Source of the DNA: Mesorhizobium sp.
Lineage (GTDB): Bacteria; Pseudomonadota; Alphaproteobacteria; Rhizobiales; Rhizobiaceae
Reading direction: 5' to 3'
Assembly: GCF_024710845.1 (NCBI RefSeq)
Contig: NZ_JANJTZ010000034.1
Coordinates: 1 to 64,000 of the forward strand
DNA: 64,000 nt
Under the pieces are notes generated by a model. It saw nothing but the letters and a program-made list of their open reading frames with translations. It made no database searches and was not told where the DNA came from. Below, piece after piece: positions 56,785 to 64,000 of the stretch (the stretch's first letter is position 1; each line of letters begins with the position of its first letter). The position numbers and the translations under genes are program-made.

Positions 56785-57655
56785 CCTGATCTCGCATCCC
56801 TCGCGGCCTGCGCTCACCGCGGACCTCGCGAATAGCGCCTGCCGCACCGTCGGCGCAAGCGCGCCGGTCTGGCTGGCGCAGGGTGTCGCCTGCGATATCC
56901 AGCTTCCCGATTCCCTTTCGGCCGCCGATGCAACCGCCGCACTTGCCGGCACACTCGCGGGCACCGCGGTCGATATCGCGGTGCAGCAAGTGCACAATCG
57001 TCGCAAGCAACTTCTGATTGCTGACATGGATTCGACGATGATTGACCAGGAATGCATCGACGAGCTCGCCGATCTGGTCGGGCTCAAGGAGCATGTGGCG
57101 GCGATCACGGCACGCTCGATGAACGGCGAAATCGCTTTCGAGCCGGCGTTGCGCGAGCGTGTCGCGCTGCTGAAAGGCCTGCCCGCGAGCGTCGTCGGCG
57201 ACGTGATCGCCAGCCGCATCACGCTCGCGTCCGGCGGCAAGGCGCTGGTGCGGACCATGCGCGCCAATGGCGCCTGGACCGCGCTCGTATCAGGCGGCTT
57301 CACCGTATTCACCGGTCCGGTCGCAGCGATGATCGGCTTCGACGAGAATATCGCCAATGTCCTGCACGAAACCGAGGGCAGGCTCGCCGGAACGGTCGCC
57401 GAGCCGATCCTCGGCCGCGCGGCCAAGGCTGAAGCCCTTGCCTCGATCTCGGCCCGGCTCGGCATCTCGCCGGCGCAGGCCATCGCCGTTGGCGACGGCG
57501 CCAACGACCTGGACATGCTGCGCCTCGCCGGCACAGGGGTCGCCCTCCACGCCAAGCCGGCGGTCGCTGCCCAGGCGAAGATTCGCATCGACCATGGCGA
57601 CCTGACGGCCCTGCTCTATCTGCAGGGTTACCGGCAGTCCGAGTTCCGCGACTGA
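56765..57655 (+). CDS. serB: Phosphoserine phosphatase
   Basis: A 296-residue HAD-superfamily enzyme, the last step of serine synthesis. The catalytic motif DMDSTMI has the nucleophile D87 and D89, the second motif is SGGFTVF, and GDGANDLDML binds magnesium. An N-terminal ACT-like region of about 80 residues precedes the HAD domain. It is divergent from miaA with overlapping or nearly overlapping 5' ends, and convergent with degP. Confidence 0.95.
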   Translation: MTSFVATLISHPSRPALTADLANSACRTVGASAPVWLAQGVACDIQLPDSLSAADATAALAGTLAGTAVDIAVQQVHNRRKQLLIADMDSTMIDQECIDELADLVGLKEHVAAITARSMNGEIAFEPALRERVALLKGLPASVVGDVIASRITLASGGKALVRTMRANGAWTALVSGGFTVFTGPVAAMIGFDENIANVLHETEGRLAGTVAEPILGRAAKAEALASISARLGISPAQAIAVGDGANDLDMLRLAGTGVALHAKPAVAAQAKIRIDHGDLTALLYLQGYRQSEFRD

Positions 57656-57674
57656 GCATCCCCCCGCAAATGCA

Positions 57675-57698
57675 AAGGGGCGGCCGAAGCCGCCCCTT
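57675..57698. terminator. Bidirectional terminator between serB and degP
   Basis: AAGGGGCGGC (57675-57684) pairs perfectly with GCCGCCCCTT (57689-57698) around CGAA, which on the minus strand is the stable TTCG loop. On the minus strand it is followed by TTTGCATTTG. It lies 19 bases after the serB stop and 24 after the degP stop. Confidence 0.85.
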
Positions 57699-57722
57699 GA
57701 GACCGTGCCGAAGCCTTTCGGC

Positions 57723-59240
57723 TCAATTCATCGGCACCGGCACGAAGCGCAGCTCGCCGGACTTCGACGCGAGCATCAGAAGCGCGCTCTTGCGGCCCTG
57801 CCCTTTCAGCGTGTTGATCCGGTCGAGCACGTCCTTCGGCGTCGATACGGATTCCTGGGCGATCTCGGCAATCACGTCGCCGGCCACGACGCCCTTTTCC
57901 GCCGCGGGCGAATTCGGGTTGACCTCGGTGACGACCACGCCGCTCACGTCCTTGGAGATGCCGAACTTTGTGCGCAGCTCCTCGTCCAGCTCGCCGACCG
58001 TCATGCCGAGCACATTCGCGGTCGCCACGGGTGCGTCCTCGCCCTGCTCCAGCTTTCCGGCGTCCTCGTCGGTGGAGGCAAGCTTCTCCCCATCCTCGAG
58101 GCGGCCGAGCGTCACCGATACGGTCTGTTCCTTGCCCTCGCGGACGATGACCACCTCGACGCTCTTGCCGACCGGGCTCTCCGCCACCGCGCGCGGCAGG
58201 TCGTTCATCGCCTTGATGTCGCGCCCGTCGAACTTGATGATTACGTCGCCGGCCTGGATCGTGCCGTTGTCGACCGGTCCGCCCTTGATCACGCCGGACA
58301 CCAGCGCGCCCTTGGCCGAGCTCATGCCGAGGCTCTCGGCGATCTCGTCCGACACTTCCTGGATCCTGACGCCGAGCCAGCCGCGCGACGTCTGGCCGAA
58401 CTCCCGCAACTGGCTGACCACGCCCGACGCCATCTTGGCGGGGATCGAGAAGCCGATGCCGATCGACCCACCCGACGGCGAGATGATCGCGGTGTTGATC
58501 CCGATGACTTCGCCGTACATGTTGAACAGCGGACCGCCGGAGTTGCCGCGGTTGATCGCGGCGTCGGTCTGAATGAAGTCGTCATAGGGCCCGGCATTGA
58601 TGTCGCGGTTGCGCGCCGAGACTATGCCGACGGTCACCGTGCCGCCGAGGCCGAACGGATTGCCGATCGCCATCACCCAGTCGCCGACGCGCAGCTTGTC
58701 AGAATCGCCGAACTTGACGGCCTTGAGCTTCTTCAGCTTCGGGTCGACCTCCAGTACCGCGATGTCCGTCTTGGTGTCGCGGCCCTTGAGCGTCGCTTTC
58801 AGCTTCGATCCGTCGGAGAAGTTGATCTCGATCTCGTCCGCGTCGGCGATCACGTGGTTGTTGGTGACGATGATGCCGGCCTCTGCGTCCAGAACGAAAC
58901 CTGAGCCGAGCGACTGTACTTTCTGGCTGCCGCCGCCCTCGCCGCCACGGTTCTTGAAATAGTCGTCGAAGAAATCCTGGAAGGGCGATCCCTCCGGCAG
59001 CTCCGGCGGCTTCACCCCCGGCTCTTCGCTTCCGGCGACGGTCTGCGAGGTCGAGATGTTCACCACCGATTCGAGCAGCCCTTCGGCCAGATCGGCGACC
59101 GAGGCGGGGCCGTTCGGCTGGGCCAGCTGCGCAAACGCGGGCGATAGCGCCATCGGCGCCGCGGCGAGACCCAGGGCACCGGCGATCAGCGATGCGCCGA
59201 CGGCACGCCGAAACCGGGTGAAATTCATGGCTGCGTTCAT
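57723..59240 (-). CDS. Do-family periplasmic serine endopeptidase (DegP/MucD-like)
   Basis: A 505-residue protease from ATG 59240. A signal peptide ends near AFA at residue 37. The catalytic triad is H129 (NNHVIAD), D159 (TKTDIAVLEV) and S234 (GNSGGPLFN). Two PDZ domains follow (GWLGVRIQEVSDEIAES and GVVVTEVNPNSPAAEKG). It degrades misfolded envelope proteins. It is the last gene of the hflK-hflC-DUF2065 group. Confidence 0.95.
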   Translation of the reverse strand: MNAAMNFTRFRRAVGASLIAGALGLAAAPMALSPAFAQLAQPNGPASVADLAEGLLESVVNISTSQTVAGSEEPGVKPPELPEGSPFQDFFDDYFKNRGGEGGGSQKVQSLGSGFVLDAEAGIIVTNNHVIADADEIEINFSDGSKLKATLKGRDTKTDIAVLEVDPKLKKLKAVKFGDSDKLRVGDWVMAIGNPFGLGGTVTVGIVSARNRDINAGPYDDFIQTDAAINRGNSGGPLFNMYGEVIGINTAIISPSGGSIGIGFSIPAKMASGVVSQLREFGQTSRGWLGVRIQEVSDEIAESLGMSSAKGALVSGVIKGGPVDNGTIQAGDVIIKFDGRDIKAMNDLPRAVAESPVGKSVEVVIVREGKEQTVSVTLGRLEDGEKLASTDEDAGKLEQGEDAPVATANVLGMTVGELDEELRTKFGISKDVSGVVVTEVNPNSPAAEKGVVAGDVIAEIAQESVSTPKDVLDRINTLKGQGRKSALLMLASKSGELRFVPVPMN

Positions 59241-59385
59241 AAGGATGCCTCTTGTGGGGCTGCCGTTCGGGACAAGGATGAGGCCGGCCGCCGGCCGGGA
59301 TGTTTGTCCGCAAGAATTACGGCGCGTTTGCGGCTTCGTCACGCACCGACGGCGGCGACAAGACCCACACTCCGTAAATCCTGCG

Positions 59386-59571
59386 TTACCCGCGCGCCAG
59401 CCAGACGATGAAGACACCGGCCGCGATGGCGATGAGTCCCGCGATCCGTAGCAGATTCTCCGGCGCGTGCGTCGCTTCCGCGGCCATGCGCTTCGCAAAG
59501 GCGGGAAAGCCTCCGTAGAGGAGGCCTTCGATCACCAGCACGAGCCCGAGGGCCGCGACGAAGTCCTGCAC
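59386..59571 (-). CDS. DUF2065 family membrane protein
   Basis: A 61-residue protein with two hydrophobic helices (VAALGLVLVIEGLLYGGFP and IAGLIAIAAGVFIVWLA) matching DUF2065. The family is usually encoded between hflC and degP, as here, and its role is unknown. Confidence 0.9.
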   Translation of the reverse strand: MQDFVAALGLVLVIEGLLYGGFPAFAKRMAAEATHAPENLLRIAGLIAIAAGVFIVWLARG

Positions 59572-59580
59572 GCCGGCCGC

Positions 59581-60528
59581 CTATTGGGCGGCCGGTGCGG
59601 GGATCGCGCTGGTGGCGCCGGGTGCCGGCGCCGGAGTTGGCGTGCCTGCGTTTCCGCCCGAGTCCTGGAAATACTTGAAGAACTCGGAATCCGGCGACAG
59701 CACCATCGTCGTGCCGGAATTCTGCAGCGCGGCCGTGTAGGCCGCCATCGAGCGGTAGAACTCGAAGAAGCCCGGGTCGCGCTGGAACGCGTCGGCGAAG
59801 ATCCCGTTGCGCTGGGCTTCGCCCTCGCCTCGCAGAATCTCCGATTCCTTGTTCGCCTCGGCGACGATCTCGACGACCTCGCGGTCGGCTCGCGCGCGGA
59901 TGCGCTGTGCCGCTTCGCGACCACGCGCCCTCAACCGCTCCGCCTCCGCCAGACGTTCGGCTTTCATGCGGTCGTAGGTCTGCTGGGAGACTTCCTGCGT
60001 GAGATCGGTGCGACGGATGCGGACGTCCTCGATCTTCAGCCCGAGCGAGGTCGCGTCGGGACGAAGCTGGTCGCGCACTTCGCGCATCATCGATGCGCGC
60101 TCTTCAGACAGCGCGGATTCGAAGCCGCGCAGGCCGTAGACCCGGCGCAGCGCCGCGTCGAGACGGGTGCGCAGGCGCAGCTCGGCGGTGTTGACGTCGC
60201 CCGAAACCGCCTGCCGGAAAACCCGCGGATCGTCGATTCGGAAGGCGACGAAGGCGTCGACCTCGTAGAACTTGCCGCCGGAAACCTGGACGCGGATGTT
60301 GTCGAGGTCGAAGCGCAGCAGCCGGTCATCGATGATCTGGACCGTATCGGCGTCGAGGAAGCCGAACGGCGCCTTGAAGTAGATGCCGGGCTCGGTCTTG
60401 ACGTCGACGATCTCGCCGAAGCGCAGAACGATTGCCTGCTGGCGCTCGTTGACGATGAAGAAGGAAGAAAACGCGACGAGCAGCACGATGACGGCTGCGA
60501 CCGCTATTGCAGTGAAACGGTTGGCCAT
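59581..60528 (-). CDS. hflC: Protease modulator HflC
   Basis: A 315-residue SPFH/stomatin-family protein with one N-terminal membrane anchor. VNERQQAIVLRFGEIV, GIYFKAPF and the coiled-coil region ERLAEAERLRARGREAAQRI are typical. HflKC forms a large cage around FtsH and limits its access to membrane substrates. Its start shares one base with the hflK stop. Confidence 0.95.
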   Translation of the reverse strand: MANRFTAIAVAAVIVLLVAFSSFFIVNERQQAIVLRFGEIVDVKTEPGIYFKAPFGFLDADTVQIIDDRLLRFDLDNIRVQVSGGKFYEVDAFVAFRIDDPRVFRQAVSGDVNTAELRLRTRLDAALRRVYGLRGFESALSEERASMMREVRDQLRPDATSLGLKIEDVRIRRTDLTQEVSQQTYDRMKAERLAEAERLRARGREAAQRIRARADREVVEIVAEANKESEILRGEGEAQRNGIFADAFQRDPGFFEFYRSMAAYTAALQNSGTTMVLSPDSEFFKYFQDSGGNAGTPTPAPAPGATSAIPAPAAQ

Positions 60529-61625
60529 CAGTTGTTTCCTCCGGTCGCGCGCTTCTGTAGCTCGGGGAGCGGGAGGTAGGGCACGACGCCCGGCCCGCCC
60601 TGCTCGACGATCACCTTGGTGGAGCCCTGCAGCACCTTTTCCATCGTTTCGAGGAACAGTCGCTTGCGGGTCACGTCCGGAGCCTTGGCGTATTCGTCGT
60701 AGACCGAGATGAAGCGCTGCGCCTCACCCTGGGCTTCCTGCACGACACGGTTCTTGTAGGCCGCCGCCTCTTCTCTGATCTGCGCCGCCTGGCCTCGCGC
60801 CTGGCCGAGCTTCTCGTTGGAATATTTGTTCGATTCCTCGACGAAGCGGTCCTCGTCCTGTTCGGCGCGCTGCACCTCATCGAACGCGTCGGCCACCTCG
60901 CGCGGCGGAGCCGCGTCCTCGATCGAAATCGCGTTGATCGCCAGTCCGGCTCCGTACTGGTCGAGCGTGCTCTGGATGATCGTGCGCACCGACTCGGCGA
61001 TGCCCTGGCGGTCGTCGCGGAAGATGTCCTGCGCCGGTCGCCGGCCGACGGCCTCGCGCATCGCGCTCTCGGCCACCTGCCGGACGGTCTCCTCCGGCCC
61101 GGCGACATTGAACAGGAACTGGCGCGGATCGGCGACCTGATAGGCGACCGAGAACTTGACGTTGACGATGTTCTGGTCGCCCGAGAGCATCAGGCCGGCT
61201 GTGTTGCTGTTGCCTTCGCTGCCGATGTTGACCAGACGCTCCGCCGTCTTGGCGATCTCGACCGTCTCGACCGGCCACCAATGGAAATGCAGGCCCGGCC
61301 GGGACAGTTCTTCCTTCGGCTTGCCGAAACGCAGTTCGACACCAACCTCGTCGGGCTGCACGGTATAGATCGACTGGAAGGCCCAGAGCCCGACCAGAAC
61401 GGCCAGGCCGAGGCCGACAAACGCCGGATTGAAGCCGCCGCCGCCGGGCAGCGCCTTCTTCAGACGGTCCTGACCCCGGCGGATGATCTCTTCGAGGTCG
61501 GGCGGAGTGTTCTGCGGACCACCCGGTCCGCGCGGTCCCTGGCCCCATGGCCCTCCGCCGTTACCGCCACCGCCCCACGGGCCGCCGCCACCGCCGCTGC
61601 CACCGCTCTGATTATTCCAGGGCAT
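60528..61625 (-). CDS. hflK: Protease modulator HflK
   Basis: A 365-residue partner of HflC from ATG 61625 with AGAGGAA upstream. A glycine-rich N-terminal segment (SGGSGGGGGPWGGGGNGGG) precedes the membrane helix (VGLGLAVLVGLWAFQSIY). VQPDEVGVELRFGKP and PGLHFHWWP open the SPFH domain; a long helical region follows. The longer frame to 61718 adds only basic, low-complexity residues. Confidence 0.95.
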   Translation of the reverse strand: MPWNNQSGGSGGGGGPWGGGGNGGGPWGQGPRGPGGPQNTPPDLEEIIRRGQDRLKKALPGGGGFNPAFVGLGLAVLVGLWAFQSIYTVQPDEVGVELRFGKPKEELSRPGLHFHWWPVETVEIAKTAERLVNIGSEGNSNTAGLMLSGDQNIVNVKFSVAYQVADPRQFLFNVAGPEETVRQVAESAMREAVGRRPAQDIFRDDRQGIAESVRTIIQSTLDQYGAGLAINAISIEDAAPPREVADAFDEVQRAEQDEDRFVEESNKYSNEKLGQARGQAAQIREEAAAYKNRVVQEAQGEAQRFISVYDEYAKAPDVTRKRLFLETMEKVLQGSTKVIVEQGGPGVVPYLPLPELQKRATGGNN

Positions 61626-61822
61626 GAAATTCCTCTTGTTGCGAAACCACCCACCTCGGTTGGACCCGCGGCGTGTTCTTGTTGAGACGGTTATAGGGAT
61701 GCGCCGACGGGCTTTCAACGCGAGCCGGCCAAATAGGGCGGAAATCGGCTGCGACTCTTCGTGAAAAGCGGTCGCGACGTCAAAGCAAGCGCGGTTTCAT
61801 CGCCCGACCGCGCGTCTTCGCC

Positions 61823-62329
61823 CTATTTCCGCTCGTAGACGCAATAGCGTGTCGCGTGGCTGTCGCGCTCGCCGGCGGGCACATCCTCGCAGTCCGTCGC
61901 CGTCCAGACAGCCGGATTGATCGCCGGGAATTTAGTGTCCCCCGCCGGCTCCGCGAGCACGTGGGTGATGCAAAGCCGGTCGGCAATCGGCATCGCCTGG
62001 GCATAGATCTCGCCGCCGCCGATCACCGCGATCTCCTCGACACCGGCCATGCACCGGCCCCTGACGGTGGCGAGCGTGATCGCGTCCTGAAGCGAGCCGA
62101 CCGCTTCGACCCCCTCGTGCGACCATCCGCGGTCGCGGGTGACGACGATGTTCAGGCGTCCCGGCAATGGCTTGCCGATGCCCTCGAAAGTCTTGCGGCC
62201 CATGATGATCGGGCGGCCCATCGTGCCCGCCTTGAAGCGCTTCAGGTCGCTCGAGAGACGCCAGGGCAACCCGCCGTCGGTGCCGATGATGCCGTTCTCG
62301 GCGACGGCCGCGTGGATGACCAGCCTCAT
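61823..62329 (-). CDS. folA: Dihydrofolate reductase
   Basis: A 168-residue enzyme reducing dihydrofolate with NADPH. GLPWRLSSDLKRFKAGTM carries the conserved WxxxxDL region with the substrate Asp, GRPIIMGRKTFEGIG follows, and IAVIGGGEIYAQAM is the NADPH-binding segment. It pairs functionally with thyA upstream, which generates its substrate. Confidence 0.96.
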   Translation of the reverse strand: MRLVIHAAVAENGIIGTDGGLPWRLSSDLKRFKAGTMGRPIIMGRKTFEGIGKPLPGRLNIVVTRDRGWSHEGVEAVGSLQDAITLATVRGRCMAGVEEIAVIGGGEIYAQAMPIADRLCITHVLAEPAGDTKFPAINPAVWTATDCEDVPAGERDSHATRYCVYERK

Positions 62330-62332
62330 CGT

Positions 62333-63337
62333 CTACTGCGCCGGAAGCTTTTCGAGGATCAGGATTTCGATGTCCTTCTGCGGATAGAAATCCTCCGCGG
62401 TCATCTCGAACGTGGTCGGACCCGTCTTCTTCACGCCCTCGCCGCAGAAGCTGACCAGCGAATCCTTCTTGCCCTTGTCGATGGTCAGCTTGAACTTGCC
62501 GATATTGGCCGCCCAGTTGCCGCCGGTGGTGAGCACGTAGGAGATCCAGTTTTCGTAATAGGGCGTGACGTTCTCCTCCGCCGCGTCGACCGCCTTCTGC
62601 ACCGCCCGCTCGAAGGCGCCGTCTATGCAATATTTCTGCCGGTAGAGGTCGCGCTGCTCGCCGCCGACCGCACCGTCCGTGACGAAGGTCAGCCCGACGG
62701 TTGCGCCGACGCTGGGCTTGTAGGTATGGCGGACGTCGATCTCCTTGCCTTTCGGAAAGCTCATCTTCCACCAGTAGGTCGATTTCAGCGTCCAGAACGG
62801 GATGGTGTGATCCTTCATCCCCTCGCCGACATCATAGGTGTCGATCATCACGATGCCGCGCGAGATCCAGTCGGCTCGCTTGCCGTTCGGCAGCTTCGCG
62901 AGCGCCTCTTCGGCCGCCTCGCCAAAGGGAAGAAGCGGAATGCCGGCCGCCTTCAGTTCGTCGGTGACATCGACCTCCGCCGCGAAGGCGCGCTGGTCGA
63001 GCGTCGGCTGGAGCGGCTTGCCGTCCACCGTCACGGTGAAGTCGAGGAAATTGTCGGACGCTATGTCGGGAATCGAGACATTGGCATAGGGATTGGCCTC
63101 GATGTCCGGCATCGGAAACGCCACCACGCTTTCCACGTCGGCCTCGGAGATGTTGCGGAATTTATAGGCGACCCGCACCTCCTCTGGCGAGATGAACAGA
63201 TCCTCGCTCTCCATCGCCACCGCGTCGGTGCGCACGAAGATCAGCCCGCCGGTGCCGAGCTGCGCCGTCGTGTCGTTGGCGAGGGCGGGCGAGCAGACGA
63301 GGGCGGAAAGGATGGACGCGGCAAAGAAGTTTCGCAT
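62333..63337 (-). CDS. DUF4424 domain secreted protein
   Basis: A 334-residue protein with a signal peptide (MRNFFAASILSALVCSPALA). The body contains NDTTAQLGTGGLIFVRTDAV and AMESEDLFISPEEVRVAYKF, characteristic of DUF4424, a periplasmic family of unknown function in proteobacteria. It lies between thyA and folA on the same strand, three bases before the folA start, an insertion into an otherwise conserved thyA-folA pair. Confidence 0.88.
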   Translation of the reverse strand: MRNFFAASILSALVCSPALANDTTAQLGTGGLIFVRTDAVAMESEDLFISPEEVRVAYKFRNISEADVESVVAFPMPDIEANPYANVSIPDIASDNFLDFTVTVDGKPLQPTLDQRAFAAEVDVTDELKAAGIPLLPFGEAAEEALAKLPNGKRADWISRGIVMIDTYDVGEGMKDHTIPFWTLKSTYWWKMSFPKGKEIDVRHTYKPSVGATVGLTFVTDGAVGGEQRDLYRQKYCIDGAFERAVQKAVDAAEENVTPYYENWISYVLTTGGNWAANIGKFKLTIDKGKKDSLVSFCGEGVKKTGPTTFEMTAEDFYPQKDIEILILEKLPAQ

Positions 63338-63460
63338 GAAGATGATCCAGGTATTTAGAAGGCGCGGACGCGCGCCGGAGACAATCTACGTCCATTCCGC
63401 GGAAAAGTCGAAGCGCGTCAAGGCAGGCGATAGCGGAAAAAATCAAACTGTCGCCAGCAC

Positions 63461-64000
63461 TTAGACCGCGATCGGCGCCTTGATGCTGGGCTCCGCCTCG
63501 TAGCCCTCCAGCCGGAAATCCTCGTAGCTGAAGGAGAACAGGTCCGCCACCTCCGGATTGATCCACATCTTCGGCAGCGGCTTCGGCTTGCGGGTCAGTT
63601 GCAGGCGCGCCTGCATGAAGTGGTTCTGATAGAGATGCGCGTCGCCCAGCGTATGCACGAACTCGCCGGGCTTCAGCCCCGTCACCTGCGCCACCATCAT
63701 CGTCAGCAGCGCATAGGAGGCGATGTTGAACGGTACGCCGAGGAAGATGTCCGCCGAACGCTGGTAGAGCTGGCACGACAGCTTGCCGTCGGAGACGTAG
63801 AACTGGAACAGGCAGTGGCAGGGCGGCAGCGCCATCTCGTCCACTTCCGCCGGGTTCCAGGCCGAGACGATCAGCCGGCGCGAGTTCGGGTTTTTGCGGA
63901 TCTGCTCGACGACCTTGGCGATCTGGTCGATCGTCCCGCCCTTGCCGTCCGGCCACGACCGCCACTGCGCGCCATAGACCGGTCCGAGGTCGCCGTTCTC
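63461..64000 (-). CDS. thyA: Thymidylate synthase, C-terminal part (runs off the right edge)
   Basis: The last 180 codons of a folate-dependent thymidylate synthase; roughly the first 85 residues are outside the window. [28 protein letters not shown] and the catalytic cysteine in [12 protein letters not shown] are present, as are [18 protein letters not shown] and the end SIKAPIAV. It methylates dUMP to dTMP and yields the dihydrofolate used by folA nearby. Confidence 0.97.
   Translation of the reverse strand, partial: ENGDLGPVYGAQWRSWPDGKGGTIDQIAKVVEQIRKNPNSRRLIVSAWNPAEVDEMALPPCHCLFQFYVSDGKLSCQLYQRSADIFLGVPFNIASYALLTMMVAQVTGLKPGEFVHTLGDAHLYQNHFMQARLQLTRKPKPLPKMWINPEVADLFSFSYEDFRLEGYEAEPSIKAPIAV

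Noticed and set aside
60528-61718. Longer HflK start at 61718
   Set aside because: The added 31 residues are basic and not conserved in HflK; the ATG at 61625 has a good ribosome binding site and the typical MPWNNQ start.

Overview
The window reads as chromosomal DNA of an alphaproteobacterium in the order Hyphomicrobiales (Rhizobiales), most like the Mesorhizobium/Aminobacter/Aquamicrobium group (Phyllobacteriaceae). The grounds are high GC, dense housekeeping genes, rhizobial gene neighbourhoods (pyrB-pyrC'-plsY-dprA ... topA-rnr-rpmG; thyA-folA-hflK-hflC-DUF2065-degP; miaA/serB next to ilvB-ilvN-ilvC), a BA14K-family protein, DUF1489, DUF6105 and MipZ. No rRNA, tRNA, prophage, insertion sequence or CRISPR array was seen. 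Genus-level assignment is inference.

Layout. 1-10 kb: 5' end of tuf, a SPOR-bearing D,D-carboxypeptidase, a membrane protein with a degenerate J domain, mipZ, DUF1489, L-serine dehydratase, membrane proteins, a YdcF protein, and gatA/gatC. 9.9-13.2 kb: a Phd/VapC toxin-antitoxin pair with a palindromic operator, a UPF0173 hydrolase, ruvX and two small membrane proteins. 13.3-27.3 kb: an AidB-type acyl-CoA dehydrogenase, then a long plus-strand run: pyrB, a probably non-catalytic pyrC', plsY, dprA, topA, rnr, DUF983, NUDIX, MFS and rpmG with a clear terminator. 27.3-36 kb: a PhzF protein, a three-gene MacAB-like efflux unit, a two-gene haem/membrane unit behind a perfect FNR-type box, and a NUDIX/nuclease pair.

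36-49.6 kb is more accessory: a BA14K protein, two PilZ proteins (one behind a perfect CtrA-type site), two TetR genes with their own palindromic operators, ilvC, an FAD monooxygenase, an NAD-dependent reductase, a divergent HxlR/QorB pair, kup, pdxJ, a STAS-like protein, a RecD/Dda-like helicase and a LysE exporter. 49.6-52.4 kb holds ilvN and ilvB. ilvB is preceded by a complete transcription-attenuation leader: promoter, 17-residue leader peptide with LILVV, hairpins and intrinsic terminator. 52.4-64 kb: a DUF1236 protein, a HerA-like ATPase, a GGDEF protein, miaA and serB with overlapping divergent 5' ends, and the minus-strand membrane quality-control run thyA, DUF4424, folA, hflK, hflC, DUF2065, degP.

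The genes are mostly core metabolism: pyrimidine, branched-chain amino acid, folate/thymidylate, pyridoxal, phospholipid, translation fidelity and membrane proteolysis. The most interesting unannotated content is regulatory: the ilvB attenuator, the FNR box, the CtrA box and several dyad operators.
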